Source: JBBSGD01 sp038254435 (GTDB lineage Bacteria > Actinomycetota > CADDZG01 > WHSQ01). From it: DNA of 29,369 bases. Positions 13,934 to 21,950 of the stretch are shown one piece after another; the stretch's first letter is position 1, and each line of letters opens with the position of its first letter. The DNA lies in the NCBI GenBank assembly GCA_038254435.1, contig JBBSGD010000027.1, positions 1-29,369 of the forward strand, in the 5' to 3' direction. The notes below the pieces were generated by a model. It saw only the letters and a program-made list of their open reading frames with translations. It was not told where the DNA came from and ran no database searches. A program made the position numbers and the translations under genes.

Positions 13934-14932
13934 GTGGCCCGCGACCTCGCGATCGACCTAGGCACCGCAAATACGCTCGTGTACCAGAAGGGCAAGGGCA
14001 TTCTCTTTGCCGAGCCGACGGTGCTGGCGCTCAACAAGGACACCGGCGACGTCCTCGCGATGGGCGACGAAGCGTGGCAGATGATCGGCCGCACACCCGG
14101 TTATATCGTGGCGGTGCGTCCCCTGCGCTCCGGCGCGATCTCTGACTTCGAGATCACCTCCAAGTTGATCAGGCTCATTCTTCAGCGCTCCGGCGTCACG
14201 CGTATGTCGCGGCCCAAGGTGCTCGTCTGCGTCCCGAGTGCCCTGACGAGCGTCGAGCGGCGCGCAGTCGAGGAAGCGACCCTTTCCGCGGGAGCGCGTT
14301 CGTGTCACCTTCTCGAACAGCCCATCGCGGCGGCCGTGGGGGCCGGGCTCCCAATTCACGAACCACTAGGCAACCTCGTTGTCGACGTGGGGGGCGGCAC
14401 CAGCGAGGTTGCGCTCATCTCACTCGGTGGGATCGTGACCGACACGGCGGTGCGCGTCGGAGGGTTCGATCTCGACAGCTCGATCCAGAGCTACGTGCGG
14501 CGGGAATATGCGATCGCAATCGGCGAGCGGACGGCCGAGCGCATCAAGATGTCCATCGGCTCGGCCTTCCCAATGCACGCAGAAGAGCGCGCCGAGCTGC
14601 GGGGCAGAGACCTCGCGACGGGCATGCCCAAGAGCGTGATGATTACCTCGGGGGAGATACGCGAGACCCTCAACGAGCACATCTCCTCCGTAGTGCAGTC
14701 GGTCATCGAGTGCCTCAGCTCGTCCCCTCCCGATCTGGTGCAAGACGTGCTCACACACGGCATCACCCTTACCGGGGGTGGGGCTCTGCTCAAAGGCCTC
14801 GACATGCTGCTGTCCCAGAGCACCGAGGTGCCCGTTCACATGACCGATCAGCCGCTCGAGTCGGTGGCGCTGGGCGCGGGCAAATGCCTCGAGTCCTTTG
14901 ACAGCGTTAAGTCGATCTTCGCGGAGGTGTAG
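13934..14932 (+). CDS. mreB: Rod-shape determining protein MreB (actin-like)
   Basis: 332 aa, full length for MreB, the membrane-associated actin homolog that organises lateral cell-wall synthesis. It begins RDLAIDLGTANTLVY (phosphate-1 loop). EQPIAAAVGAGLPI, VVDVGGGTSEVALISLGG (phosphate-2) and GITLTGGGALLKGL (adenosine motif) follow, all in the expected order. GTG 13934 is preceded by AGGGGGG six bases upstream. The usual mreC/mreD partners do not follow: an aminopeptidase gene converges 22 bases downstream. A solitary MreB/Mbl paralog is therefore possible. The upstream one-helix protein may be co-transcribed. Confidence 0.95.
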   Translation: MARDLAIDLGTANTLVYQKGKGILFAEPTVLALNKDTGDVLAMGDEAWQMIGRTPGYIVAVRPLRSGAISDFEITSKLIRLILQRSGVTRMSRPKVLVCVPSALTSVERRAVEEATLSAGARSCHLLEQPIAAAVGAGLPIHEPLGNLVVDVGGGTSEVALISLGGIVTDTAVRVGGFDLDSSIQSYVRREYAIAIGERTAERIKMSIGSAFPMHAEERAELRGRDLATGMPKSVMITSGEIRETLNEHISSVVQSVIECLSSSPPDLVQDVLTHGITLTGGGALLKGLDMLLSQSTEVPVHMTDQPLESVALGAGKCLESFDSVKSIFAEV

Positions 14933-14937
14933 CCCCT

Positions 14938-14954
14938 CTCGGGCGACGGCCGAG
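14938..14954. terminator. Short hairpin between convergent mreB and aminopeptidase genes
   Basis: CTCGG (14938-14942) and CCGAG (14950-14954) form a 5-bp stem with a 7-base loop in the 22-base gap between the two stops. There is no T-run, so function as a bidirectional terminator is weakly supported. Confidence 0.25.
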
Positions 14955-16208
14955 CTACCCGAGCACCCACTCGTCGTCGACGATGATGGGCACGGCTGCT
15001 CCGGAGCGCTCGATGCCCTCTACGCGTACGTCGGGCCCGCCGATCATGAAGTCGGTGTGAACCTCGGACTGATTCATACCGAGCTCTTCACGCGCGCCCT
15101 TGTCGAGACCGGGCGAGCCCCGAACACTCGTCATGTATGCGTTTCCAAAGGCAATGTGGCAGGTCGCGTTCTCGTCGAAGAGCGTTTCGAGAAACACTCT
15201 TTGACTGCGGCCGACCGGGGAGCTGCCGTCCACCAGCGCCACCTCTCCCAGCCTGCGCGCTCCCTCGTCTTTGTCGAGCTGGCTGCGCACGACCTCGAGG
15301 CCGCTCGAAGCGTCGACGCGCGTGATCGCGCCGGAGTCGAGCTCCATCACGAGGTCCCTTACAACCGTGCCGCCGAGAGACAGCGGGCGCGTGGACATGA
15401 CCTTGCCCCGGGCGCGGCGCCGATCCGGTGCGGTGAAGACCTCCTCGGTAGGGATGTTCGGCACGAAAGATCGTCCCCAGTTGGTGTTGACGGCGCCGCC
15501 GACCCACAGCGACTCGGGTAACAGACCAACCTCGAGATCGGTGCCGGGGCCGACGAAGCGCAGGGCATCGAACCGGCGCTCGGACAGCAGGCGAGCCCGT
15601 TCTTGAAGTCTGGCGATGTGTGTCCGCCAGGCCGCCACCGGATCGGGCTCGTCGAGCCTGGCGCAGCGAAAGATTTCCTTCCACAGCCGCTCGATGTCCT
15701 CCTCGCCGTAGACGGTCTTGGCCCAGCCCGCATTTGCACACCCCACTACCGTCCAGGTGACATCGCCCGACTGGACCACCTCCTGCGCCTCTTTGATGCG
15801 AGGCATCGGGTCCATCCCGACGCGCGCCTGGTCGAGATCGGCGAAGAGCTCGGGGGCGGGATCGCCGCGCAGCGCGATGTTGGCGCCCCTGCGCCGTCCC
15901 AGCTCACGCCAGCGTTCGATTAGCCACGGCGGAGTCCAGGTGAGCGAGTCCTCGGGAGCGTGCCGGTCTCGTGATCGCTTGGTGTGGGCGTCCCAGTACC
16001 ACACGTCTACGTAGCGCGCCCCCATCTCGTAGGCGACCTCGGTGAGGGCGCGCGCGAAGCTCACGTGCTCCGGGAAGGCGCTTATTGCGACGTCCCGGCC
16101 CGGCTCGAGCCCAGCACCAACTTCGAGCACGACGCGTGCATAGTCCGCGTAGCGTTCGGAGGCCGGCACTTCTGAGCTGTTCGAACTCGAAACGTTGCTC
16201 GTCGTCAA
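14955..16208 (-). CDS. M29-family aminopeptidase (thermophilic metalloprotease type)
   Basis: 417 aa. It resembles peptidase family M29 (AmpS/AmpT/PepS-type), dinuclear-metal exo-aminopeptidases. Evidence includes ADYARVVLEVGAGLEPGRDV at the N-terminus, RFVGPGTDLEVGL, WGRSFVPNIPTEEVFTAPDR in the middle with the metal-binding Glu, LDKDEGARRLGEVALVDG with Glu ligands, then NATCHIAFGNAY and the NQSEVHTDFMIGG motif with the His and Asp ligands near the C-terminus. TTG at 16208 is chosen because AGGAGG lies four bases upstream, the same tight layout seen at 4306. The open frame continues ~96 codons upstream but is antisense to the PDZ-Lon gene. Its cellular role is probably peptide turnover. Confidence 0.88.
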   Translation of the reverse strand: MTTSNVSSSNSSEVPASERYADYARVVLEVGAGLEPGRDVAISAFPEHVSFARALTEVAYEMGARYVDVWYWDAHTKRSRDRHAPEDSLTWTPPWLIERWRELGRRRGANIALRGDPAPELFADLDQARVGMDPMPRIKEAQEVVQSGDVTWTVVGCANAGWAKTVYGEEDIERLWKEIFRCARLDEPDPVAAWRTHIARLQERARLLSERRFDALRFVGPGTDLEVGLLPESLWVGGAVNTNWGRSFVPNIPTEEVFTAPDRRRARGKVMSTRPLSLGGTVVRDLVMELDSGAITRVDASSGLEVVRSQLDKDEGARRLGEVALVDGSSPVGRSQRVFLETLFDENATCHIAFGNAYMTSVRGSPGLDKGAREELGMNQSEVHTDFMIGGPDVRVEGIERSGAAVPIIVDDEWVLG

Positions 16209-16285
16209 AGCTCCTCCTCGATCCGTGCGACTGTATCGAGTGCGTCCACGGAAGGTTAGTCGCCCCGTTTGCCGCGCCGCGCGTC

Positions 16286-16291
16286 TAGAGT
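16286..16291 (+). promoter_or_regulatory. Predicted leaderless promoter (-10 TAGAGT)
   Basis: TAGAGT is followed by seven bases and ATG 16299, so +1 is predicted one base before the start codon. The gene has no Shine-Dalgarno. Confidence 0.45.
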
Positions 16292-16298
16292 GCCTCGC

Positions 16299-17366
16299 AT
16301 GCAGGACGACTCTCGAGAGCCTCCCGTTTTGCCACAGGGCCCCGGATCCAAGAAAAAGCTGCTGTCGCGCGAGTGGCGGCTGGCCATCGCGGCGCTCATC
16401 GTTGCCTTGGTGGTGGTGGCAGCCTTCGGGATCCGGCTGTCGTTTCTGGTCGAGTTCGTTCCCGGCCCCGCCCAAGACGTCGAGAGCAAGCTTCAAATCT
16501 CGGGTGCGCGAACGTTCTCATCTGCCGGCAAGCTCATCTTCACCACCGTCAGCATCGACACGAACGTCACCCTTGTCGACTGGTTCCGATCCAACTTCGA
16601 CCCCAATCGAACGGTCATTAGTCTCAGCGACTACACGGGAGGACAGCCGTTGAGCAAGGTCGCTAGCGAGGCGAAGCTGCAGATGACTCAGTCTCAGAGG
16701 CACGCACAAGAGGTTGCCTTGTCACGCCTCGGGTACGGGCATCCCACCGGCGACGGCGCCCGCATCGTCGCCGTCGTGCAGGGGGAGCCGGCGGCCGGCG
16801 TGCTCCAGGTTGGCGACAAGCTCCTTGCGGTAGACAGCAAGCCGGTCGACACGACATGCGACGTCGGCCGCGACATCGGTAACCTCGACGTTGGACAGAG
16901 AACCACCATCACCGTGAGTCGCAAGGGGGCTAAGAAGCAAGTCAGTCTCAATACCGCCGACAATCCGACCAACCCGGGTGAGGCCTTTCTCGGAGTCGCC
17001 ATGAAGGACATCCACTACCACTTCGATCCCAAGGTGGATGTGACCTTCGACATAGAGAACGTCGGAGGACCGTCGGCGGGAATGATGTTTGCCTTGACCC
17101 TGTACGACGAGCTCACTCCGGGAGACCTGACCGGGGGACGAGTGATCGCCGGTACCGGGGAGATCTCCTGTGACGGAGACGTTGCACCCATAGGCGGCGT
17201 CGAGGAAAAGGTCGCCGGAGCGGCCGCGGCGGGGGCGGATACCTTCTTGGCTCCGGCCGCCGATTACGCTGCTGCCAAGAAAGCCGCTCCCGAAGGACTT
17301 CACGTGGTGTCGGTGTCGAGCTTTGGCGACGCCCTCAGTTATCTCAAGGGTCTGGGTAGTCAATAG
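16299..17366 (+). CDS. PDZ and Lon-like S16 protease, membrane anchored (YlbL-type)
   Basis: 355 aa. One transmembrane helix (about residues 28-52) anchors the protein with the rest outside. A PDZ domain (about 145-225; VVQGEPAAGVLQVGDKLLAV) precedes a Lon-type serine-lysine protease domain with Ser259 in GGPSAGMM and Lys304 in GGVEEKVAGA, 45 residues apart as expected for the dyad. No AAA+ domain is present, which is normal for this secreted Lon-like group. ATG 16299 matches homologs and the promoter. UPF0182 follows 80 bases downstream, a neighbour pairing common in Actinobacteria. It probably degrades or processes envelope proteins. Confidence 0.92.
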   Translation: MQDDSREPPVLPQGPGSKKKLLSREWRLAIAALIVALVVVAAFGIRLSFLVEFVPGPAQDVESKLQISGARTFSSAGKLIFTTVSIDTNVTLVDWFRSNFDPNRTVISLSDYTGGQPLSKVASEAKLQMTQSQRHAQEVALSRLGYGHPTGDGARIVAVVQGEPAAGVLQVGDKLLAVDSKPVDTTCDVGRDIGNLDVGQRTTITVSRKGAKKQVSLNTADNPTNPGEAFLGVAMKDIHYHFDPKVDVTFDIENVGGPSAGMMFALTLYDELTPGDLTGGRVIAGTGEISCDGDVAPIGGVEEKVAGAAAAGADTFLAPAADYAAAKKAAPEGLHVVSVSSFGDALSYLKGLGSQ

Positions 17367-17434
17367 CACGGTCGCCGGCGGCTTCCGCTCTCGATCTCGC
17401 CGTCGAGCGGCAACGCTAACAACGGGATGAAGGT

Positions 17435-17440
17435 TACGCT
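17435..17440 (+). promoter_or_regulatory. Predicted leaderless promoter (-10 TACGCT)
   Basis: TACGCT is followed by six bases and ATG 17447, placing +1 on the A of the start codon. Confidence 0.5.
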
Positions 17441-17446
17441 GCTCCA

Positions 17447-20338
17447 ATGGTGATCCGCAGACCCAGGCGTAGCCGCCGCGCCCTGGTCATAGTCATCGTC
17501 CTTGCCATCCTCCTGCTCGCGGGGGCGCTGGCGCGCTTCTACACCGACATCCTGTGGTTCCGGGAGGTGCATCTCACCTCGGTTCTGTGGACGAGCCTGG
17601 TGACCGAGATCGGCGTCGGAGTCGTCACCGGCATCGTCGTGGCTCTCATCATCTACGGCAACCTCGTCGTGGCCGGCAGGCTCGCGCCGCGCTATCGAAC
17701 TCGATTCCAGATCGCAGGCCGCCCCGACCCCTTCGACCAGTACCGCGACGCGCTTGCTCCCTACGTCGGGCGGCTGCGCTTGGGCCTGGCCGCAGCAGTC
17801 GGCCTCCTTGCGGGACTCAGTGGGGCCGGGTCGTGGCAGACCGTGCTCCTTTACCTGCACCGGGTCAATTTCCAGGCCATCAACCCTGCCTTCACCCCCG
17901 ACCAGCAGTTCCACAAGGACATCGGTTTCTACGTCTTCGAGCTGCCGTTCTTTCGCACCCTGCTCGGCATGCTGTGGTTTGCGCTGTTCGCCGCCATCGT
18001 GCTGTCGGTCGCGGCTCACTATTTCCATGGAGCGATAAGGCCCGAAAGGAGCCTCTCGGCCGTGCTACCGGGCGCTCTTGCACATATCTCGGTCTTGCTT
18101 GGCCTTCTCGCCCTCGTGAAGACCGGTCAGTACTTCATCGGTCAATACGCGCTGAACTTCTCGCCCTCCGGGACCGTGACCGGTGCCAGCTACACAGACG
18201 TGCACGCGCGTCTGCCGGCCCTCAAGCTCCTCATGGTCATCTCCGTCATCTCTGCGATCCTGTTTCTCGTCAACATTCGCGCGCGGCGCGTGTCGCTGCC
18301 GCTGGCTGCGGTCGGCATTTGGGTGCTGACCTCGGTGCTGGCTGGAGGAGTGTGGCCTCTGTGGGTGCAGAAGTTTTCCGTAGCTCCGCAGGAGCCCCAG
18401 AGAGAGGCTCCCTACATCCAGCGAAACCTCGACGCAACGAGGACGGCCTTTGGGCTCAACGACGTCAAGCAGAGACCCTTCGCCGCGACCGCGGGTCTCT
18501 CGGCCTCTCAGCTCGCGTCGAATCAGCCGTCGCTCAACAACGTGCGTTTGTGGGACCCAGATGTCCTTGCTCTCGCTTACAACCAGCTTCAGGCGATCCG
18601 CACGTACTACGATTTTCCCGACGTCGACGTGGACCGCTACCAGGTGAACGGCGCGATGCGACAGGTTCTCCTTTCTGCACGCGAGCTCTCGCCCAACGAC
18701 TTGCCTAGCAACTCGAAGACGTGGTCCAACGTGCACCTTCAGTACACGCACGGCTACGGCCTGTCCGCCAGCCTCGCCAACGTCGCCTCGAGCGCCGGTC
18801 AGCCGGACTTTCTCGTGAAGGACCTTCCGGGGACCGTCGCGCCGGGGGCCGAGTCGTTGAGCACGGGGGCCCCGGGATCGGCGACGGCGCCCCGCATCTA
18901 CTACGGGGAGGAGTTCCAACCGAGCGATTACTCGGTGGTCGACTCCAAACAGAAAGAGGTTGACTACCCAACCTCACAAGACCAAGGCCTTGCTCGCAAC
19001 ACCTATCCGGGAACGGGCGGCGTTCCGGTAGGCGGCTTTTTTGACAAGGTCCTGTTCGCCATCCGGGAGCGCGATCCCAACCTCGTTCTCAGCAGCCTCA
19101 TCTCGAGCCAATCGAGGATCCTGATCTACAAGAACGTGCGCGACAGGGTGTTGCGCGCCGCGCCTTTCCTCTCGCTCGACAACGATCCTTATCCCGCCGT
19201 CGTGGACGGACGGCTCGTGTGGATACTCGACGCGTACACGTCCTCACCCTGGTATCCGTATTCCGAGCGTTTCAATGTCTCGGACATCCTCGGCAGTGAT
19301 CAGAACGGGTCTCTTGGTGGGAACATCAACTACCTGAACAACTCGGTCAAGATCGTTGTCGACGCTCTCGATGGGACCATGAAGTTCTACGTAGTGAATC
19401 CCGACGACCCCATCATCCAGGCGTGGCGCTCTGCTTTCCCCGCGCTGTTCACCAGTGATCCTCCGTCCTCGAGCCTGCGTGAGCATTTTCGCTACCCCGA
19501 AGACCTCTTCAACGTGCAGTCCGACGTCTACCTCACTTATCACATGAAGGATCCGCAGAACTTCTACTCGAAGGAAGATGCGTGGAACGTGCCGGCCAAT
19601 CCGCAAATTGGAAGCACGCTGACAAACGAGCCACCTCTGGTGCCTCCCACGTACCTGCTCTTCAAGCTTCCCGGGGACAGCTCCGAGGAGTTCCTTCTCA
19701 CTCGGCCCTTCACGCCACGCGGCAAGAACAACATGATCGCGATCATGGCAGCGCGCTCTGATCCGCAGAACTACGGGCAGCTCGTCACGCTCGAGCTTCC
19801 GAGACAGAGCCTCGTCGCGGGACCGTCGCAAGTGGACAACCTCATCAACCAGGACGTGCGCATCTCCAAGCTGCTGACGCTGCTCAAATCTCAGGGCTCG
19901 ACGGTCGAGTTCGGGAGCCTTGTCACCTTGCCCATAGAGGACTCGCTCGTCTACGTTCAGCCGCTGTTCGTCCGCGCCTCCTCAGGAGGCATCCCCGAGC
20001 TCAAGAAGGTGGTAGTCGTATACGGCGAGCAGGTGAAGATCGGGGATACCTTCGAGCAAGCGCTCGGACAGATCTTCAACTTGCAGCCGCCCACGCCCGG
20101 TGGGCCCGGGGGCGGCGGTAAGGGTGGCGGCGGCAAGGGCGGACAGGGCGGTGGCAAAGGCGGCGGACAGGGCGGCGGCGGCAAACCGTCGGCCGAGCTG
20201 CAGCGCACCATCCACAAGGCAGGGGTCCTCTACAGCCGGGCCCAGCAGGCCCTGTCGAATGGTGACTTCACCACCTACGCGAAGCTCATTCAGAGAGTCG
20301 GCGACCTGCTCAACCGGGCGCAGTCCCTGTCTCGTTAG
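17447..20338 (+). CDS. UPF0182 (COG1615) family large membrane protein
   Basis: 963 aa. The N-terminal ~300 residues hold about seven membrane helices, the first at residues 11-26 after a basic start (RRPRRSRR). A long extracytoplasmic domain follows, with family blocks such as YIQRNLDATRTAFGL, TYYDFPDVDVDRY, LQYTHGYG, RIYYGE, WILDAYTSS and YPEDLF. Near residues 884-912 there is a Gly/Lys-rich low-complexity linker, then a short helical tail (YSRAQQALSNGDFTTYAK) that is conserved in the family. The function of UPF0182 is not established. Start ATG 17447 fits the TACGCT promoter and lacks a Shine-Dalgarno. Confidence 0.95.
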   Translation: MVIRRPRRSRRALVIVIVLAILLLAGALARFYTDILWFREVHLTSVLWTSLVTEIGVGVVTGIVVALIIYGNLVVAGRLAPRYRTRFQIAGRPDPFDQYRDALAPYVGRLRLGLAAAVGLLAGLSGAGSWQTVLLYLHRVNFQAINPAFTPDQQFHKDIGFYVFELPFFRTLLGMLWFALFAAIVLSVAAHYFHGAIRPERSLSAVLPGALAHISVLLGLLALVKTGQYFIGQYALNFSPSGTVTGASYTDVHARLPALKLLMVISVISAILFLVNIRARRVSLPLAAVGIWVLTSVLAGGVWPLWVQKFSVAPQEPQREAPYIQRNLDATRTAFGLNDVKQRPFAATAGLSASQLASNQPSLNNVRLWDPDVLALAYNQLQAIRTYYDFPDVDVDRYQVNGAMRQVLLSARELSPNDLPSNSKTWSNVHLQYTHGYGLSASLANVASSAGQPDFLVKDLPGTVAPGAESLSTGAPGSATAPRIYYGEEFQPSDYSVVDSKQKEVDYPTSQDQGLARNTYPGTGGVPVGGFFDKVLFAIRERDPNLVLSSLISSQSRILIYKNVRDRVLRAAPFLSLDNDPYPAVVDGRLVWILDAYTSSPWYPYSERFNVSDILGSDQNGSLGGNINYLNNSVKIVVDALDGTMKFYVVNPDDPIIQAWRSAFPALFTSDPPSSSLREHFRYPEDLFNVQSDVYLTYHMKDPQNFYSKEDAWNVPANPQIGSTLTNEPPLVPPTYLLFKLPGDSSEEFLLTRPFTPRGKNNMIAIMAARSDPQNYGQLVTLELPRQSLVAGPSQVDNLINQDVRISKLLTLLKSQGSTVEFGSLVTLPIEDSLVYVQPLFVRASSGGIPELKKVVVVYGEQVKIGDTFEQALGQIFNLQPPTPGGPGGGGKGGGGKGGQGGGKGGGQGGGGKPSAELQRTIHKAGVLYSRAQQALSNGDFTTYAKLIQRVGDLLNRAQSLSR

Positions 20339-20419
20339 GTCTTGGGGTGGCACCAGATCGCTTCTCTGGGAGGCATTTGCGTCTTCCGGAAACTTGCAGA
20401 CCGCACTGTCGCCGCTTGG

Positions 20420-20425
20420 TAGGGT
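20420..20425 (+). promoter_or_regulatory. Possible -10 element of the initiator tRNA gene
   Basis: TAGGGT ends six bases before the mature tRNA 5' end, predicting +1 at 20431-20432. A TTGCAG at 20394-20399 is a possible -35 with a longish 20-base spacer. Confidence 0.4.
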
Positions 20426-20430
20426 AGCGG

Positions 20431-20507
20431 GGCAGGGTGGAGCAGTCTGGTAGCTCGCCGGGCTCATAACCCGGAGGTCGCGGGTTCAAATCCCGCCCCT
20501 GCAACCA
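20431..20507 (+). tRNA. Initiator tRNA-fMet (CAT)
   Basis: 77 bases including an encoded CCA. The acceptor stem pairs 2-7 (GCAGGG) with CCCTGC, while position 1 (G) faces A72, the unpaired 1:72 end that marks bacterial initiator tRNAs. The anticodon stem CCGGG/CCCGG has the three consecutive G-C pairs required for P-site selection. The loop is CTCATAA with anticodon CAT at 20465-20467. The D arm GGAGC...GCTC and T arm GCGGG-TTCAAAT-CCCGC are regular. Most bacterial initiators have C1 rather than G1. Confidence 0.97.
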
Positions 20508-20594
20508 GTAGCGCTACTGAGATCGGTCGAACAGGAGGTCCCTGAGATGGGCGGCACCTGACGTAGCTGATGCAGTGGTTGGCCGATATGGCCG

Positions 20595-20618
20595 AGGGCG
20601 CCCCCCTGGGGCCGCCCT
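20595..20618 (+). terminator. Strong GC-rich hairpin downstream of the initiator tRNA
   Basis: AGGGC pairs with GCCCT around an inner GCCCC/GGGGC stem with a 3-base loop and one bulge. It is followed by TTCCTC rather than a T-run. It lies 87 bases after the tRNA and is the best candidate end of that transcript. A perfect 10-bp palindrome GTAGCGCTAC (20508-20517) directly follows the tRNA. Confidence 0.4.
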
Positions 20619-20770
20619 TTCCTCGTGGGGCTCGCGAGCGCCGGAGCGGCAGCGCGCCCCCGGCTTCTCGAAGGAATGAGCACCGAAGCCCTGCGCACAG
20701 CCGGTTCCCAACTATGCTCACGGCGGCGAGGCGCAGGCCCTCGCCTCTTCGACGAAAGGTGTTGACCGTT

Positions 20771-21061
20771 ATGCGCATGATGATGAAGGTGCAAATCGAC
20801 ACCGAGGCCGGTAGCCGCGCCATTCAGGACGGTTCTCTGCCCCAGCTCATGCAGGAGATGTTCGGCAAGCTCGAGCCCGAGGCCGCCTACTTCGGTCCCG
20901 AGAACGGAGCACGGACGGCATTCATCGTGTTCGATCTCAAGGATCCTTCTCAGCTTCCGGCGATTTCGGAGCCCCTGTTCAGCAAGGTGAAGGCGAGAAT
21001 CGATGTGTTCCCGGTGATGGATCGGGAGGACCTACAAAAGGGACTCCAGCAACTCGCATAA
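20771..21061 (+). CDS. Conserved small protein of unknown function
   Basis: 96 aa starting at ATG 20771 (further ATGs at 20777 and 20780 are possible). The pattern is strand-helix-strand-strand-helix-strand: MMKVQIDTEAG, a LPQLMQEMFGKL helix, AAYFGPENGARTAFIVFDLKDPS, a LPAISEPLFSKV helix and ARIDVFPVM. This is consistent with a ferredoxin-like or dimeric alpha/beta-barrel fold. I recall similar small proteins in actinobacteria but no defined function. A TATGCT -10-like hexamer at 20713-20718 would give a ~46-base leader containing GAAAGG before the start. Confidence 0.7.
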   Translation: MRMMMKVQIDTEAGSRAIQDGSLPQLMQEMFGKLEPEAAYFGPENGARTAFIVFDLKDPSQLPAISEPLFSKVKARIDVFPVMDREDLQKGLQQLA

Positions 21062-21610
21062 CTTCTCGCAACCTTGCCTCGGTCGCCGAGGTGGGCACCG
21101 CCGACGAACTGGCCATTCAGCGAGGCGGCAAGATCGCCGCCGCGGGTCTCGTGGGCAGTACGAGAAGTTTGCACTCGCCCGATATGAGACCGACGGAACT
21201 TCGGACAAGGCCTTTCGGGAAAAACGAGAAGGTGGTAACGATTGCCAACGACGATCTCCAGCAATGCCTTTCAGAAGGGCGAGGACACGCTCAGGCTCCC
21301 GGGGCATACTCCCAGACCAGGACCGTTTCGTGCCGCTCCGGAGGCGAGGCGAGTAGCCGCTGGATCGCCTCGACGGTCTCGGCCAGTAGGTACTGCTCAC
21401 TGCACTGACGCACACCCCGGCCGGCACGTCCGCGATGACTCGCACCTTCGTGGCTCCGTCCTGGCACGGGTACTCAATCTATGAGACGACATGAGGGGCT
21501 ACCCCCTTGCTCGTGAACCCGGCCTCGTGGTTGGTTTTGTTCGGCGCTTCCCCCAGGACGGGGAAGGGAGGACGGGAGTATCTCGTCGTCTAGAGAAAGG
21601 AATCTTGCTA
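21062..21610. other. 549-base gap holding a zinc-finger gene remnant
   Basis: Apart from the frameshifted YgiT-type fragment at 21291-21478 (-), this stretch has no intact gene. Frames on both strands at 21062-21290 have partly coding-like composition but no motif I recognise; a decayed partner gene of the zinc-finger fragment could lie here. Confidence 0.5.
21291..21478 (-). pseudogene. Frameshifted YgiT/MqsA-type zinc-finger protein remnant
   Basis: On the minus strand one frame reads YPCQDGATKVRVIADVPAGVC. A second frame continues CSEQYLLAETVEAIQRLL and ends EYAPGA-stop at 21291. Removing two bases (GT after the VC codons, near 21401-21403) joins them into VPAGVCQCSEQYLLAETVEAIQRLL, the VIxDVPAxVCxxCGExYLxxE pattern of YgiT-type zinc fingers, usually antitoxins next to small toxins. 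There is no good start codon and only one Cys pair remains, so it is an inactive fragment. No toxin partner was identified. Confidence 0.55.
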
Positions 21611-21922
21611 ATGGACTTCTTAGTAGTTGTCCGGCCCCGAGACGTTCTTCCAATCGAGCAGATTGCGATGCTCCTCCAGGGAACTCGAGATTGGTTCCAC
21701 CGCCATCAAAACTCCTTCCGTGCCTTTGGGACGTTTCCAGGAGGCGGAGGGTTCGGGGTTGTCTCGGTGGACGACAACGCCAGTCTGCACCGAATGATGG
21801 CAGAGTTGCCCTTTGCACCCTTTAGCGACACACGCATCGATCCTTTTGTCGAAGGCGATGAAGGCTTCGTCATCGCTCAAGAGGTGTTCGCGACGATGAT
21901 GCAGAGCATGCAAGGTAGCTGA
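21611..21922 (+). CDS. Small protein of unknown function, dimeric alpha/beta-barrel-like
   Basis: 103 aa. The layout MDFLVVVRP, a long helix (LPIEQIAMLLQGTRDWFHRH), FGTFPGGGGFGVVSVDD, a SLHRMMAELPF helix and DTRIDPFVEG resembles the muconolactone isomerase/YCII-like ferredoxin fold. Catalytic residues of muconolactone isomerase cannot be assigned, so no activity is claimed. ATG 21611 has AAAGGA about nine bases upstream. It is a structural cousin by pattern of the protein at 20771, separated from it by the zinc-finger remnant. Confidence 0.65.
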   Translation: MDFLVVVRPRDVLPIEQIAMLLQGTRDWFHRHQNSFRAFGTFPGGGGFGVVSVDDNASLHRMMAELPFAPFSDTRIDPFVEGDEGFVIAQEVFATMMQSMQGS

Positions 21923-21950
21923 CACGACTACACCCTTGCCGGGGAGGCCC

